Positions 19,089 to 28,630 of a DNA stretch of 64,000 bases are shown piece by piece. Source of the DNA: Pseudoxanthomonas sp. z9 (GTDB lineage: Bacteria; Pseudomonadota; Gammaproteobacteria; Xanthomonadales; Xanthomonadaceae); contig NZ_VFID01000001.1 in the NCBI RefSeq assembly GCF_006542425.1, positions 62,001 through 126,000 of the forward strand. The letters are read 5' to 3'. A program made the position numbers and the translations under genes. The notes under the pieces were generated by a model. The model was not told the origin of the DNA and did not search any database. It saw nothing but the letters and a program-made list of their open reading frames with translations. Each line of letters begins with the position of its first letter. Position 1 is the stretch's first letter.

Positions 19089-20348
19089 ATGAGCACCCTC
19101 CAGCAACAGGCCCTGCAATGCCGCGACGCCGCGCATTCCATCGCGCAGCTGTCCAGCGACGCCAAGAACACGCTGCTGCGGGCGATGGCCGACGCGCTGG
19201 AGGCCGACCGCGAAGCGATCCTGGCCGCCAACGCGCGCGACATGGAAGCCGCCGCCGCCAAGGGCGTCACCGGCGCGATGCTGGATCGGCTGAAGCTCGA
19301 CGACAAGCGCCTGGCCGGGATCGCATCCGCCGTGCGCGAAGTGGCGGAGCTGCCGGATCCGGTCGGCCAGATCACCCGCGAGGAAACGCGCCCCAACGGC
19401 ATCCACATCCGGCGGGTGCGGGTGCCGCTCGGGGTGGTGGCGATGATCTACGAGGCGCGGCCCAACGTCACTGCCGATGCCGCCGCGCTGTGCCTGAAAG
19501 CCGGCAATGGCGTAATCCTGCGAGGCGGCTCGGAGGCGATCCATTCCAACACCGCCATCGCGGCGGCGTTGCGCGGTGCATTGCGCGCGAGCGGACTGCC
19601 GGAAGCGGCGTTGACGCTGGTGGAAGACCTGCGCCGGGAGACGATGGTCGAACTGCTGCAGCTCAACGACATCATCGATCTGGCGATCCCTCGCGGCGGC
19701 GAAGGGCTGATCCGGTTCGTCACCGAACACGCACGGGTGCCGGTGATCAAGCACTACAAGGGCGTCTGCCACCTGTTCGTGGATGCCAGCGCGGACCCGC
19801 CGCTGGCGCTGCGCCTGCTGCTCGACGGCAAGGCTTCCCGGCCCGGCGTGTGCAACGCGCTGGAAACCCTGCTGGTGCATCGTGACATCGCGCCGGTCTT
19901 CCTGCCGCTGGCGGCGCAGGCATTGCGTGCACGCGGCGTGCAACTGCGGATCGATGAAGCGGGGCGTGTGTCGGTACCGGATGCCGATCCGGCCACCGAG
20001 GACGACTACGCGGCCGAATTCCTGGATCTGATTCTCGCGGTGAAGGTGGTCGACGATCTGGAACAGGCGATCGCGCACATCCGCCATTTCGGTTCCGACC
20101 ATACCGAGGTGATTGCCACGAACGACAAGGGCAACGCGGATCGGTTCGTGCAGGCATTGCGTTCAGCGGTGGTGATGGTCAACGCCTCCTCGCGCTTCAG
20201 CGACGGCGGCGAGCTGGGCCTGGGCGCGGAAATCGGCATCTCGACCACCCGCCTGCATGCCTATGGCCCGATGGGCGCCGAGTCATTGACCGTCGAACGC
20301 TTCGTCGTCCACGGCGAAGGCCAGGTCCGCCACCCCGACTTGCTGTAA
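19089..20348 (+). CDS. proA: glutamate-5-semialdehyde dehydrogenase
   Basis: The 419-residue NADPH-dependent enzyme reduces glutamyl phosphate to the semialdehyde, acting with ProB. The catalytic Cys227 is in [11 protein letters not shown], and the region [27 protein letters not shown] near the C-terminus is the family signature. The first ATG after proB (19089) matches family length. This appears to be the last gene of the long arg-pro unit; the next gene is on the other strand. Confidence 0.97.
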   Translation: MSTLQQQALQCRDAAHSIAQLSSDAKNTLLRAMADALEADREAILAANARDMEAAAAKGVTGAMLDRLKLDDKRLAGIASAVREVAELPDPVGQITREETRPNGIHIRRVRVPLGVVAMIYEARPNVTADAAALCLKAGNGVILRGGSEAIHSNTAIAAALRGALRASGLPEAALTLVEDLRRETMVELLQLNDIIDLAIPRGGEGLIRFVTEHARVPVIKHYKGVCHLFVDASADPPLALRLLLDGKASRPGVCNALETLLVHRDIAPVFLPLAAQALRARGVQLRIDEAGRVSVPDADPATEDDYAAEFLDLILAVKVVDDLEQAIAHIRHFGSDHTEVIATNDKGNADRFVQALRSAVVMVNASSRFSDGGELGLGAEIGISTTRLHAYGPMGAESLTVERFVVHGEGQVRHPDLL

Positions 20349-20403
20349 GGCGGAGCTGCGGACTTCGGATGGAAAAAGCAGCCGAGCAAGCTTGGCTCCA
20401 TGC

Positions 20404-20440
20404 TCTTGCCAATCCCGAATCACGAATCCCCGATCCCGGC
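20404..20440. repeat. degenerate CGAATC/CGGGAT repeat between proA and MFS gene
   Basis: The 100-base gap between the convergent proA and MFS genes carries a short run CAATCCCGAATCACGAATCC followed by CCGATCCCGG. It resembles one arm of the inverted ATTCCCGATTC repeat found at 56524-56605, so both may be copies of the same xanthomonad intergenic repeat. No clear T-tract terminator is seen. Confidence 0.4.
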
Positions 20441-20448
20441 CGCTCACC

Positions 20449-21720
20449 TCACCACGTATCCTCCAGGAAACGCGGCTTGCAGGCCAGATAGCCGCCGCCC
20501 AGCAGCACGCCGACGCACAGCATCAGGAAGCCGAACGGCCACAGCCAGCCGTGGGTGTGCTCATGCAGCAGGCCGAACATCAACGGACCCAGGCAGGACA
20601 GCGAGTAGCCCACGCCCTGCATGAAACCCGACAGCGACGCGGAGCCGGCCGGTGTGCGGGTGCGCAGGTTGATCATCGTCAGCGCCAGCGGGAACGTGCT
20701 GGGACCCATGCCCAGCAGCGCCACCCACAGCGCAGGCGCGGCCATCGGCGCCCACAGCAGGCCGGAAAAGGCGACCGCGTAGAACACCGCGCACGCCAGC
20801 ACGACCGTGTAGGGATTGCGCATCCGCACCGCCAGCGCCGGCATCGTCAGCGATGCGACCAGGCCGAGCGCGGAGAACAGGCCGACCATCGTGCCGCCCA
20901 AGGCTTCGCTGCCACCGGCCTCAATCAGCAGCTTCGGCAACCAGGTGAACATCGAATACGTCACCAGCGAGGTCATGCCGAACATCAGTGCCATGCCCCA
21001 GGCGACCGGCGATCGCCAGACCCGCCCGCGTGCGGCGGGCGCGGACAGTTCCGGCGCTTCGTCGCCACCGGTGACGGCCTGGTCATGCACTTGCGCCATC
21101 GGCGTGTCGTGGCGTCGTTCGATCCACAGCACGCCGATCCACGGCAGCGCCGCGGCCACCGCGAACAGTGACCACAGGCCCAGCGAAATCTGCCAGTTGC
21201 TGGCCGCCATCACCGGCACGGCCAGCAGGGCCGGCAGGATGGTGCCGGCCTGCAGGACGGTGATGTAGAGGGTGCTGACCGTACCCACGCGGTCGGCAAA
21301 GTAGCGCTTCACCAGCGGCGGCAGCACGATGTTGCCGATGCCCATGCCGGCCAGCGCCACCGCCGAGGCGGCAAGCAGCGCGCCGCTGCCACCGGCCAGG
21401 CTGCGCAGCAGCAGGCCGACGGCGGCCAGCGCCATCGCCAGCAGCGCGGTGCGTTCCAGGCCGATGCGGTGGGCGATGCCGGGTGTGAGCACGCCGAACA
21501 GCGCGAACGCGGCGGTCGGCAGCATGCCGAACACGCCGGTCATGGTGGCGCCGAAGCCGAACAGGTGGCCCAACTGGTCCAGCAGCGGCGTCAGCGAGGT
21601 CACCGCCGTACGCAGGTTGAACGCGGACAGCACGATGCCGGCCAGGATCAGGCCACGTCCGGACCACAGTGGGATGGAGGAACCTGGAGGGGAGGTGGAG
21701 GCGTATTGCGGGGATTTCAT
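20449..21720 (-). CDS. MFS transporter, CynX/NimT family
   Basis: This 423-residue protein with about twelve helices matches the CynX/NimT branch: LAGIVLSAFNLRTAVTSLTPLLDQL in helix 1, GMGIGNIVLPPLVKRYFADRVG in helix 4, GPSTFPLALTMINLRTRTPAG late, and a cytoplasmic loop near residue 200. Members transport cyanate, nitroimidazoles or unknown anions. Starts at 21720 (MKSPQYAS), 21729 and 21774 are all in frame; 21720 is chosen for family length. It faces proA and follows the pga genes on the same strand, separated from pgaD by a hairpin. Confidence 0.85.
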   Translation of the reverse strand: MKSPQYASTSPPGSSIPLWSGRGLILAGIVLSAFNLRTAVTSLTPLLDQLGHLFGFGATMTGVFGMLPTAAFALFGVLTPGIAHRIGLERTALLAMALAAVGLLLRSLAGGSGALLAASAVALAGMGIGNIVLPPLVKRYFADRVGTVSTLYITVLQAGTILPALLAVPVMAASNWQISLGLWSLFAVAAALPWIGVLWIERRHDTPMAQVHDQAVTGGDEAPELSAPAARGRVWRSPVAWGMALMFGMTSLVTYSMFTWLPKLLIEAGGSEALGGTMVGLFSALGLVASLTMPALAVRMRNPYTVVLACAVFYAVAFSGLLWAPMAAPALWVALLGMGPSTFPLALTMINLRTRTPAGSASLSGFMQGVGYSLSCLGPLMFGLLHEHTHGWLWPFGFLMLCVGVLLGGGYLACKPRFLEDTW

Positions 21721-21748
21721 CGTCCGCATTATCGCCGATGGCGCCGGC

Positions 21749-21778
21749 GACGGTGTGCCGCCAAGGCGACACACCGTC
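21749..21778. terminator. strong hairpin between pgaD and MFS gene
   Basis: GACGGTGTG (21749-21757) pairs with CACACCGTC (21770-21778), extended inside by CGCC-AA-GGCG, giving about thirteen pairs with one mismatch. There is no T-run on either side, so it may act as a weak or Rho-assisted end of the pga message or an mRNA stabiliser rather than a classic intrinsic terminator. Confidence 0.45.
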
Positions 21779-21804
21779 CCGGCAAATCCCGTGCGAGTCC
21801 GCGA

Positions 21805-22272
21805 TCAGCCGCCGGTGTTGGCGCTCAGCGCTGGACGGCTCATCGATTCGGGAACCGCATGATCGTTCATGTGCAGCAGGGTGATCTTGGACTGGCCAAG
21901 CTGGTTCGCCAGCGCCAAGCTAGCGCCCAGGCGTTCGGCCACCTCGTCCACCGCCACGTCCTCCTGCGGGCTGCGCCGGTCCTGGGAAGTGAAGCGCCAG
22001 CGGTTGTACTCGGCCCAGCCGATCAGCGCGAGCGCGCAGATCGCGGCCATCACGGGAATGGCGACGATCAGGAACGGCTCCACCTGGTGCTGGCGCGTGT
22101 ACAGCTCGAAGAACGCCGTGCGCACGCCCAGCAGCCACAGGATCAGGGTGACCAGTGGCAGCCACAGGTAGATGTACAACCCCCAGAAGGCGGCGGTGAC
22201 GAAGCCCCACGCCGCGCGCTTCAGGCGCGGCTGGGCATACGGTTTGCGGATGAGGCGGGAATCGTATTTCAT
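21805..22272 (-). CDS. pgaD: PgaD-like inner membrane protein of poly-GlcNAc synthase
   Basis: The 155-residue protein has two hydrophobic helices (about residues 20-45 and 66-88) separated by a short periplasmic loop, and ends with a soluble tail. In E. coli PgaD pairs with the glycosyltransferase PgaC and, upon c-di-GMP binding, activates polymerisation. The RLIRKPYAQPRLKRAAW start and the WAEYNRWRFTSQDRR region after helix 2 resemble that family. Its start overlaps pgaC (ATGA), as expected for interacting partners. Confidence 0.88.
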   Translation of the reverse strand: MKYDSRLIRKPYAQPRLKRAAWGFVTAAFWGLYIYLWLPLVTLILWLLGVRTAFFELYTRQHQVEPFLIVAIPVMAAICALALIGWAEYNRWRFTSQDRRSPQEDVAVDEVAERLGASLALANQLGQSKITLLHMNDHAVPESMSRPALSANTGG

Positions 22273-23516
22273 CGGATACCTCGATCAGGACTGACCCACG
22301 TGGCACGCTTGCCACGCCGTTTCAACAAGGTCTTGGGAAGTGCGACCACGGTGGTGAACAGGCTCAGCAGCCAGTACGCCATCGGGTACCAGATCATCCA
22401 GAAGTAATTCCGGCCGACCTGGGTTTCGTAACGGCGGTCGATGATGATGCTGCTGGCGAACTGCGCCATGCAGACCATCGCAAGGATCACGCCGTGCCAC
22501 GAGGGCAGGATGGTGTGGACGTACAGCGCCGGCGGCAGGGCGATGAACTTGCCCAGTGCCCACAGCACGATGATCAGCAGCATGGTGTAGGCCCACAGCA
22601 CGCTGAGCAGGTACTCCAGCAGCACGCCCCACATCCGTCGCTTGCGCCAGCTGAGGAAGTCGCGGCCGTGGCGCAGCAGCACCTCCACGCCACCCTGCGC
22701 CCAGCGCAGGCGCTGCCGCCACAGGCCCTTCAGGGTCTCCGGCATCAGGATGAAGCACAGCGCGTTGGGCTCGTAGCGGATGTCCCAGTGATCCAGTTGC
22801 AGGCGCCAGCTGATGTCGATGTCCTCGGTGACCATGTCATCGGCCCAATAGCCGATGCGGTGCAAGGCGGTGCGCCGGAACGCGCTGATCACGCCCGACA
22901 CGGTGAAGATGCGCCCGTACACGCGCTGGGCACGCTTGATCATGCCGATGATCGAGGAGAACTCGCCGACCTGCAGGCGACCCAGCAGGGTGGAGCGGTT
23001 GCGGATGCGCGGGTTGCCGGTGACCGCGCCCACGCGCGGCCCGGAGGTCAGATGCCAGACCATCCAGTGCGCGGCGTACTCGTCCAGCAGCGCGTCGCCG
23101 TCGATGCAGACCAGGTATTCGGACTGCGCGGCGAGCGCGCCCATACGCAGCGCGTTGGCCTTGCCCAGGTTGCGATCCAGGTGGATCACCCGCAGCCGTT
23201 CATGGCGCTGGGCCATCGCGTTGAGCACCTCGGCGGTGTTGTCGCGGCTGCCATCGTTGATGGCGATGACTTCGAAGTCGGGATACTTCTGCAGCAGCGC
23301 GCTGCCGATGGTTTCCTCGGCGTTGGCGCCCTCGTTGTGGCAGGGGACGAGGATCGAGACCTTCGGGAACGCGTCCAGCGGCGGCGGATCGGTACGCTGG
23401 CGCGCATGGCGTTCGCGGCGGAAGTAGTAATACAACCCGCCCGACATCCAGAAGAACGACATGATGATCGGATACAGGAAGGCGAATTCGAAAAGGACGG
23501 CGAGGATCTTGTCCAT
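22269..23516 (-). CDS. pgaC: poly-beta-1,6-GlcNAc synthase, GT2
   Basis: This 415-residue inner-membrane GT2 enzyme polymerises UDP-GlcNAc. It has an N-terminal helix (about 7-28), then SILVPCHNEGANAEE (54-68), the UDP-binding D139-G-D141, the base-containing T230-E-D232 and QRLRW (268-272), followed by three to four C-terminal helices. These are the features of PgaC/IcaA/HmsR. pgaD overlaps it and pgaB ends two bases before it. It requires PgaD and probably c-di-GMP, and two c-di-GMP enzymes are encoded elsewhere in the window. Confidence 0.95.
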   Translation of the reverse strand: MDKILAVLFEFAFLYPIIMSFFWMSGGLYYYFRRERHARQRTDPPPLDAFPKVSILVPCHNEGANAEETIGSALLQKYPDFEVIAINDGSRDNTAEVLNAMAQRHERLRVIHLDRNLGKANALRMGALAAQSEYLVCIDGDALLDEYAAHWMVWHLTSGPRVGAVTGNPRIRNRSTLLGRLQVGEFSSIIGMIKRAQRVYGRIFTVSGVISAFRRTALHRIGYWADDMVTEDIDISWRLQLDHWDIRYEPNALCFILMPETLKGLWRQRLRWAQGGVEVLLRHGRDFLSWRKRRMWGVLLEYLLSVLWAYTMLLIIVLWALGKFIALPPALYVHTILPSWHGVILAMVCMAQFASSIIIDRRYETQVGRNYFWMIWYPMAYWLLSLFTTVVALPKTLLKRRGKRATWVSPDRGIR

Positions 23517-23518
23517 GA

Positions 23519-25387
23519 TCAGCGCTCCTCGTACGGGAAGCCACGGGCGGAGATGCCGGCACGGGCATCGGGCATGCGCGGCAGGTCGGCGATGAAGTCA
23601 TCCGGGTACCAGCCCAGATGGCGAACACCCTGGGCCTGCAGGCGACGGATGAGGGCATTGATGCGCGGGCCGGGAATCGGCTTGCGGGTATTCCAGTCGA
23701 CGGTCTGCAGTTCGAACAGGGTCTGCGACAGCTGCGGGTCCTGCTTGCGCACGGCGGTCACCAGTTGGTCCAGCCACTTTTCCGGATGCCGGCTGCCTTC
23801 CATCCACGGCATCGCCATCAGCGCGGTGTGATCGTAGGCCCGGTTGAACAGATCCAGCCGCTGCGCGAACCACGCCTGGCTCTGCGGCTCCAGCACCGGG
23901 CGCGCATACAGGTTGCGCACGGTCTTGAGCTTGGGACGCCAGCGTTCGGCGGCGTTCTTCAGTTCCAGGGTGAAGTCGATCAGCGCCTGCGTGCGCGCCT
24001 CGGTGTTGCCGGGAGCGAGCGAGGCCAGTTCGGTGTCGCGCAGGTAGGCATCGTCATGGAACAGCAGCCCTTCCATGTAGGAGGCCACCGCCAGATCCTC
24101 GTAGATGCCGGCGATGATCCGGCGCACGTCCGGCCGGGTGAAGTCCAGGCGCGGGATGCCGTCGGCCTCGCGGCTGGCGATGGCCATGCCGGGCGCCTGC
24201 TGCGGCAGCTTGTAGGCCATCACCGGCAGCCAGGCGAACACCTTGACGTGGGCGCGGGTGTACAGCTGCCAGGCGACCCGGTTGTACAGATCCGCGCGTA
24301 CCGGCATGAAGCGGTTGGGGAAGTACAGCGCGTCGGCGGCACCGTCGCCGTCCGGGTCGGCGAAGGCCTGCAGGAACACATGCGAGGGGCCGATGCGGTT
24401 GACGCGTTCGATCAGCAGGTCCAGGTTGCGCGCCTGCTGCTGCGGGTCCGGGTCATAGACCGCGTCCAGGTCGATCTGCAGGGCGCGGATGCCTTCGGCT
24501 TCCGGATCGTGGCGCAGCTCGTAGGCCAGTTCGGTCACGGTCGGATTGTCCATCACCAGCAAGCGAGCGAGGCCATGCAGGTCCGCGGTCACCGGCGTGC
24601 TGGGACCTTCCAGATCGAACGACACCGGCATGCCCAGCGATTCGGCGATGTCGTTGCTCACGCTGCTGTAGGCGGCGTAGGGCCACACGATGGCGCGCGG
24701 CGCCTGGCCCAGCTGCCGCCGAATCAGATCGCTGCTGGTCGCCAGATCCGAGCGTACCCGCTCGCGGTACGCGGCTTCGGTTTCATAGCGTCCGGCTGCC
24801 GGATCGTAGATGCGGGTGATCGCGGCCGGGGTCTGGTTGCCCTGTGGATTGGATTGCACACCCTTGTGCAGGGCGTTGGTGTGGCTGGCGACTTCGACCA
24901 GCCCGCTGGCCTGCATCTCCCGCAGTTGATCCCAGGTGACGAAATCGTCGCGGGTGAACATGCGCGGGCCGTAGTCGATCTCCTGGCCGGCGGGCATGTC
25001 GACCCAGCCGGTGATCACCGCCGCCAGCGCCGGATAGTTGTAGGCCCGCAGCAGCGGGAAGGCATGCGTGTACAGGCTGCGCAGGCCGTCATCGAAGGTC
25101 AGCAGGACCGGCTTGGCCGGCAGCGGCTTGCCGCCACGGGAGGCTTCCACCACCTGCGACATCGACACCGGGTGGTAGCCGTGCCCGGCCAGCCAGTCCA
25201 GGTGCGCGGCGAAGTTCTGGGTACTGACCGCGTAGGCGTCGGCGTCGCCTTTCTTGGCAACATCGTCGCGGATGTCGTGATAGCTGAGCACCAGCAGCGG
25301 CTCGGCGGCGCGCGCGGCGAGCATCGGCGCGAACAGCGCCAGTGCGCACAGGGCCAGCAGCAACCAGGTTGGACGTACGGACTTCAT
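23519..25387 (-). CDS. pgaB: poly-GlcNAc N-deacetylase with glycoside hydrolase domain
   Basis: The 622-residue exported protein removes some acetyl groups from the polymer before export. After a signal peptide (about 1-28) come LSYHDIRDD (34-42), the metal/catalytic FDDG (98-101) and the metal-binding SHTNALH (168-174), all of the polysaccharide deacetylase core. The C-terminal half (from about 300) is the PgaB hydrolase domain, with DLDAVYDPDPQQQARNL, IGPSHVFLQAFADPDGDG and HDDAY. Three ATGs lie in frame behind GGGGAGA; the third, 25387, has the best spacing (about seven bases) and the first overlaps the pgaA stop. Confidence 0.95.
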   Translation of the reverse strand: MKSVRPTWLLLALCALALFAPMLAARAAEPLLVLSYHDIRDDVAKKGDADAYAVSTQNFAAHLDWLAGHGYHPVSMSQVVEASRGGKPLPAKPVLLTFDDGLRSLYTHAFPLLRAYNYPALAAVITGWVDMPAGQEIDYGPRMFTRDDFVTWDQLREMQASGLVEVASHTNALHKGVQSNPQGNQTPAAITRIYDPAAGRYETEAAYRERVRSDLATSSDLIRRQLGQAPRAIVWPYAAYSSVSNDIAESLGMPVSFDLEGPSTPVTADLHGLARLLVMDNPTVTELAYELRHDPEAEGIRALQIDLDAVYDPDPQQQARNLDLLIERVNRIGPSHVFLQAFADPDGDGAADALYFPNRFMPVRADLYNRVAWQLYTRAHVKVFAWLPVMAYKLPQQAPGMAIASREADGIPRLDFTRPDVRRIIAGIYEDLAVASYMEGLLFHDDAYLRDTELASLAPGNTEARTQALIDFTLELKNAAERWRPKLKTVRNLYARPVLEPQSQAWFAQRLDLFNRAYDHTALMAMPWMEGSRHPEKWLDQLVTAVRKQDPQLSQTLFELQTVDWNTRKPIPGPRINALIRRLQAQGVRHLGWYPDDFIADLPRMPDARAGISARGFPYEER

Positions 25388-25389
25388 CA

Positions 25390-27465
25390 TCATTCTCCCC
25401 ACCGCAGTTCGGCATCGAAGCCGAAGCGTTCTTCACGGACCCCGTCGTAGACCGGGCGCGACCAGCTGACCCCGTAGGTCAGCACCCGGCCGAGCGCGAA
25501 TTTCCATTCGTGCTCGTAGCGCAGCGCCGGCACCCAACTGGTGCCGAAGCCTTCCTGCCAGTAACGGCCGGCGGTGGCGGTGAGGCGATGGCGGAAATGG
25601 CGCTCGTATTCGCGCCACACCAGGTGATCCGCGCGCAGGCCCAGTTCCAGCGAGCCGTCGCGCGAGGGATTGAAGTACGGCGTGTCCCGGCGGCTGCCGC
25701 GGCTGCCGTAGAGCCCGGCCAGGCCATCGAGCAGGAAGTAGGGACGGGTCCACAGGCGCTGTTCGGCATTGAGGTTGAGCGCGGTACGGCGGTTGCCGTC
25801 TTCGTAGCGCCAATGGGTGAGTCCGCCACGGAATTCGGTGCGCTCGTTGCGCTCGTACACCAGGTTGATCGCGGCGCTGTCGGCGGTGATGCCGGCGTCG
25901 CGCGCCTGCAGCGATGCATCGGCGTCATTCCGGCGCAGCGACAACTGGCCGTCGAGGGTATCGCTGAAGCGCCAGCCCACGTCCAGCGACACGCCGGTGC
26001 CGCCGACGCGGTCACTGGCGTGGTAGACGCCCAGGTGGGTGTCCAGGCGGTCGTAGGCGTAGCGCACGCCGACGCCCTGGCGGCGATGATGGATGCGATC
26101 CCGATCGAAGTCCGCCCAGCGGTCGTCCGCGACGGCGGTCAGGCGCCAGCGGTCATCGATCAGCGGCGACTGCACTTCCACGCCGTACTCGCCGTCGCGG
26201 TTGCCGAACGGCGTGTTGCCGGTACCGCCGTTGCTGCGCGCGCCGGCCACGTAGGCGCGCCATTGCCAGCCGCGGTGATTGCGCCAGAGCTGGTCCATGC
26301 GCTGCACGTTCGGCTGATCGCCGTACTCCTTTACCAGCAGGTCATGCAGATCGCGGGCCTGGTCGTCGCGACGCAGGGTGACCAGCGCCTCGACCTGGCC
26401 GACGCGCGCGTTGACGTCGCGTTCGTCCAGGGTGGAGGCCATGCGGAAGCGCTCCAGCGCGCGCTCCGGCCAGCCGCGCATCATGTATATCTGGCCAAGC
26501 GAGGTCTGCATGCCGGCGTTGTTGGGCGCGATGCCCAGCATGGCGGTGACATCGCGTTCGGCGCTGGGCAGGTCCTCGGAGAAGGCGCGCAGCATCGCCA
26601 GCGTGCTGTCGGCGTCGGCGCGACGCCAGTTCTGGCTGCCCTGGCGGGCGCCGGGCGCGTACAGCCAGGCAGGCTGGGTCTCGCGATAGGCTTCCAGGCC
26701 GCGGATGGCGGTGGTCGGCCGCTCGCTTTCCAGATAGGCGTAGGCCAGTTGCATGCGCACGTCGCTGTTTTCCGGGTCGGCCTTGAGCGCGGCTTCCAAC
26801 ACCGGGGCGGCCTCGAACGGGCGCTTGAGCGCCATGAACGAATCGCCGACCGCGGGCAGCGCGTAGGCGGGCACCGCGAGTCCGGCGGTGTCGTTCAAGG
26901 CCTGATATTCATCGACCACCTGCTGGTGGCGTCCCAGTTTCGACAGCAGGATCAACCGGTCGTAACGGATACGCGCCGGCAGCGCCGGATCGTTCGCCGG
27001 GCTCCGCCGCAGGTAGTCCTCGATGGCGCCATCGGCCACGCGTGCCTCGGCCAGGCGGTTGCGCTCGTTCTCCGGGTACGCCTGCGACCACAGGATCAGC
27101 CGGGCCAGGTAGTTGGCTTCGAACTGCTCGCGTTGCGTGGCGTCGAACAGCTCCGGGCGGGCGCGGTACATCGTCCAGGCCTGGTAACTGTTGCCGACGT
27201 CACCCAGGGTCAGGGTGCGCAGGCGATACAACTGGGGATCGTCCGGGCGCTGCGCCTGCAGGCGTTCGAATATCGCCAGGGCATCCAGCCAACGCGACTC
27301 GTCGCGCAGGCGGCCGGCCTGGGCGAGCGAGGCCTCATGGCCAGGGTCGTTGCCGGCGCCAGCCGGTGGAAGAGTGGGAGTGGTGGCGGGGGCCGCTGCC
27401 AATGCCGGCAGGCCGGTCGCACCCATGGCGCATGCGAGCGCCCAAGACAATGTGGTTCTTTTCAA
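25390..27465 (-). CDS. pgaA: poly-GlcNAc outer membrane export protein
   Basis: The 691-residue protein exports poly-GlcNAc. The N-terminus (MKRTTLSWALACAMGATGLPALAAAP) is a signal peptide. Residues about 40-380 consist of TPR-type helical repeats (ALERFRMASTLDERDVNARVGQVEALV is one) that bind the polymer in the periplasm. From about 400 onward alternating strands form the outer-membrane barrel. The start codon is TTG at 27465 with a weak upstream GGGGCGGA, and no ATG or GTG replaces it without losing the signal peptide. Its stop overlaps the first ATG of pgaB. Confidence 0.92.
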   Translation of the reverse strand: MKRTTLSWALACAMGATGLPALAAAPATTPTLPPAGAGNDPGHEASLAQAGRLRDESRWLDALAIFERLQAQRPDDPQLYRLRTLTLGDVGNSYQAWTMYRARPELFDATQREQFEANYLARLILWSQAYPENERNRLAEARVADGAIEDYLRRSPANDPALPARIRYDRLILLSKLGRHQQVVDEYQALNDTAGLAVPAYALPAVGDSFMALKRPFEAAPVLEAALKADPENSDVRMQLAYAYLESERPTTAIRGLEAYRETQPAWLYAPGARQGSQNWRRADADSTLAMLRAFSEDLPSAERDVTAMLGIAPNNAGMQTSLGQIYMMRGWPERALERFRMASTLDERDVNARVGQVEALVTLRRDDQARDLHDLLVKEYGDQPNVQRMDQLWRNHRGWQWRAYVAGARSNGGTGNTPFGNRDGEYGVEVQSPLIDDRWRLTAVADDRWADFDRDRIHHRRQGVGVRYAYDRLDTHLGVYHASDRVGGTGVSLDVGWRFSDTLDGQLSLRRNDADASLQARDAGITADSAAINLVYERNERTEFRGGLTHWRYEDGNRRTALNLNAEQRLWTRPYFLLDGLAGLYGSRGSRRDTPYFNPSRDGSLELGLRADHLVWREYERHFRHRLTATAGRYWQEGFGTSWVPALRYEHEWKFALGRVLTYGVSWSRPVYDGVREERFGFDAELRWGE

Positions 27466-27565
27466 AACGTTCCGCCCCTGTCGCTAAAACGCGTTCCTGA
27501 TCGGCTCCATCCTGGCCGACCGCCGTCCGCGCCTGCGCAGGTTCGAACGCCTGCCCGATGTCTGC

Positions 27566-28630
27566 GTGCTGGTCGCCTGCTACAACGAGGCGGAGAACAT
27601 CGCCGACACCCTCACCAGCCTGTCGCGCCAGGATTACCCGGGCGAGATCGAAGTGGTGGTGATCGATGATGGATCCATCGACGACAGCGCCGCGATCGCC
27701 CGCGCGACCGCGGCCGACCAGGCCCGCCCCGGCCTGCGCATCCGCGTGCTGAACCAGCCAAAGAATGGCGGCAAGTCCAAGGCGCTCAACCGCGGCCTGG
27801 CGGAAACCCGGCAGGCGCTGGTGGTCACCGTCGATGGCGATTCCTATCTGCGCCCGGATGCGCTGCGCAAGCTGGTGGAACGATTCCTGTCGGATCCGAC
27901 CGGCACCGTGGCGGTGGCCGGCGCGGTGCTGGTGCGCAACTCGCGCGAGAACTGGCTCACCCGCAGCCAGGAATGGGATTACTTCCACGGCATCGCCGCA
28001 GTCAAGCGCATGCAGAGCATGTATCACGGCACGCTGGTCGCGCAGGGGGCGTTCTCGCTGTACACCCGCGAGGCGCTCGAACAGGCTGGCGGCTGGCCGG
28101 AGTGCGTGGGCGAGGACATCGTGCTGTCGTGGGCGCTGCTGAAGACCGGCGCGCGCATCGGTTATTGCGAGGAAGCCTGCCTGTTCACCCGCGTGCCGGA
28201 AAAGCTCGGCCAGTTCTCCAGGCAGCGCCAGCGTTGGTCGCGCGGCCTGATGGAAGCTTTCGCGCGTCACGGCAGCCTGCTGTTCAAGCCGCGCATGACC
28301 ACCTTGTTCATCTGGTGGAACCTGCTGTTCCTGCCGCTGGACCTGGTCTACACGCTGGCGTTCATTCCCGGCCTGATCCTGGCGCTGTTCGGCTATTACT
28401 GGATCGCCGGTATCATGACGTTGCTGGTCCTGCCGCTGGCGGCGCTGTGGAACCTGATCATCTTCCGCGTGCAGTCGAAGATGTTCAAAAGCCAGGATCT
28501 GCGCGTGCGCCGCAACGTCAGCGGATTCCTGTTCTACACCCTAGCCTACACCATGATCCTGCAGCCGGTCTGCGTCCTGGGGTATGCCGCCGAAATCCTG
28601 CGCCTGCGCAAGACCTGGGGGACCAAATGA
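27566..28630 (+). CDS. GT2 glycosyltransferase, N-terminus apparently missing
   Basis: This 354-residue GT2 of the PgaC/XagB kind shows VLVACYNEAENI at its very start, VDGDSYLRPDALRK, VGEDIVLSW and QRQRWSRG, then C-terminal membrane helices. The first usable start, GTG at 27566, falls inside the first beta-strand. Codons upstream to 27488 still read as family sequence (FLIGSILADRRPRL) but contain no ATG, GTG or TTG, and TAA at 27485 closes the frame. The N-terminal membrane helix normal for this family is therefore absent. Either an unusual start is used or the gene lost its 5' end, perhaps when the facing pgaA promoter region was rearranged. Its stop overlaps the next start. Confidence 0.75.
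   Translation: MLVACYNEAENIADTLTSLSRQDYPGEIEVVVIDDGSIDDSAAIARATAADQARPGLRIRVLNQPKNGGKSKALNRGLAETRQALVVTVDGDSYLRPDALRKLVERFLSDPTGTVAVAGAVLVRNSRENWLTRSQEWDYFHGIAAVKRMQSMYHGTLVAQGAFSLYTREALEQAGGWPECVGEDIVLSWALLKTGARIGYCEEACLFTRVPEKLGQFSRQRQRWSRGLMEAFARHGSLLFKPRMTTLFIWWNLLFLPLDLVYTLAFIPGLILALFGYYWIAGIMTLLVLPLAALWNLIIFRVQSKMFKSQDLRVRRNVSGFLFYTLAYTMILQPVCVLGYAAEILRLRKTWGTK

Noticed and set aside
25342..27669. Open frame of 775 codons opposite pgaA on the plus strand
   Set aside because: It mirrors pgaA codon structure, carries no recognisable motif and overlaps the facing glycosyltransferase in another frame.
27566..28630. Calling the glycosyltransferase a pseudogene
   Set aside because: The catalytic core, C-terminal helices and coupling to the barrel gene are intact, so it may still work; it is reported as a CDS with a doubtful start.
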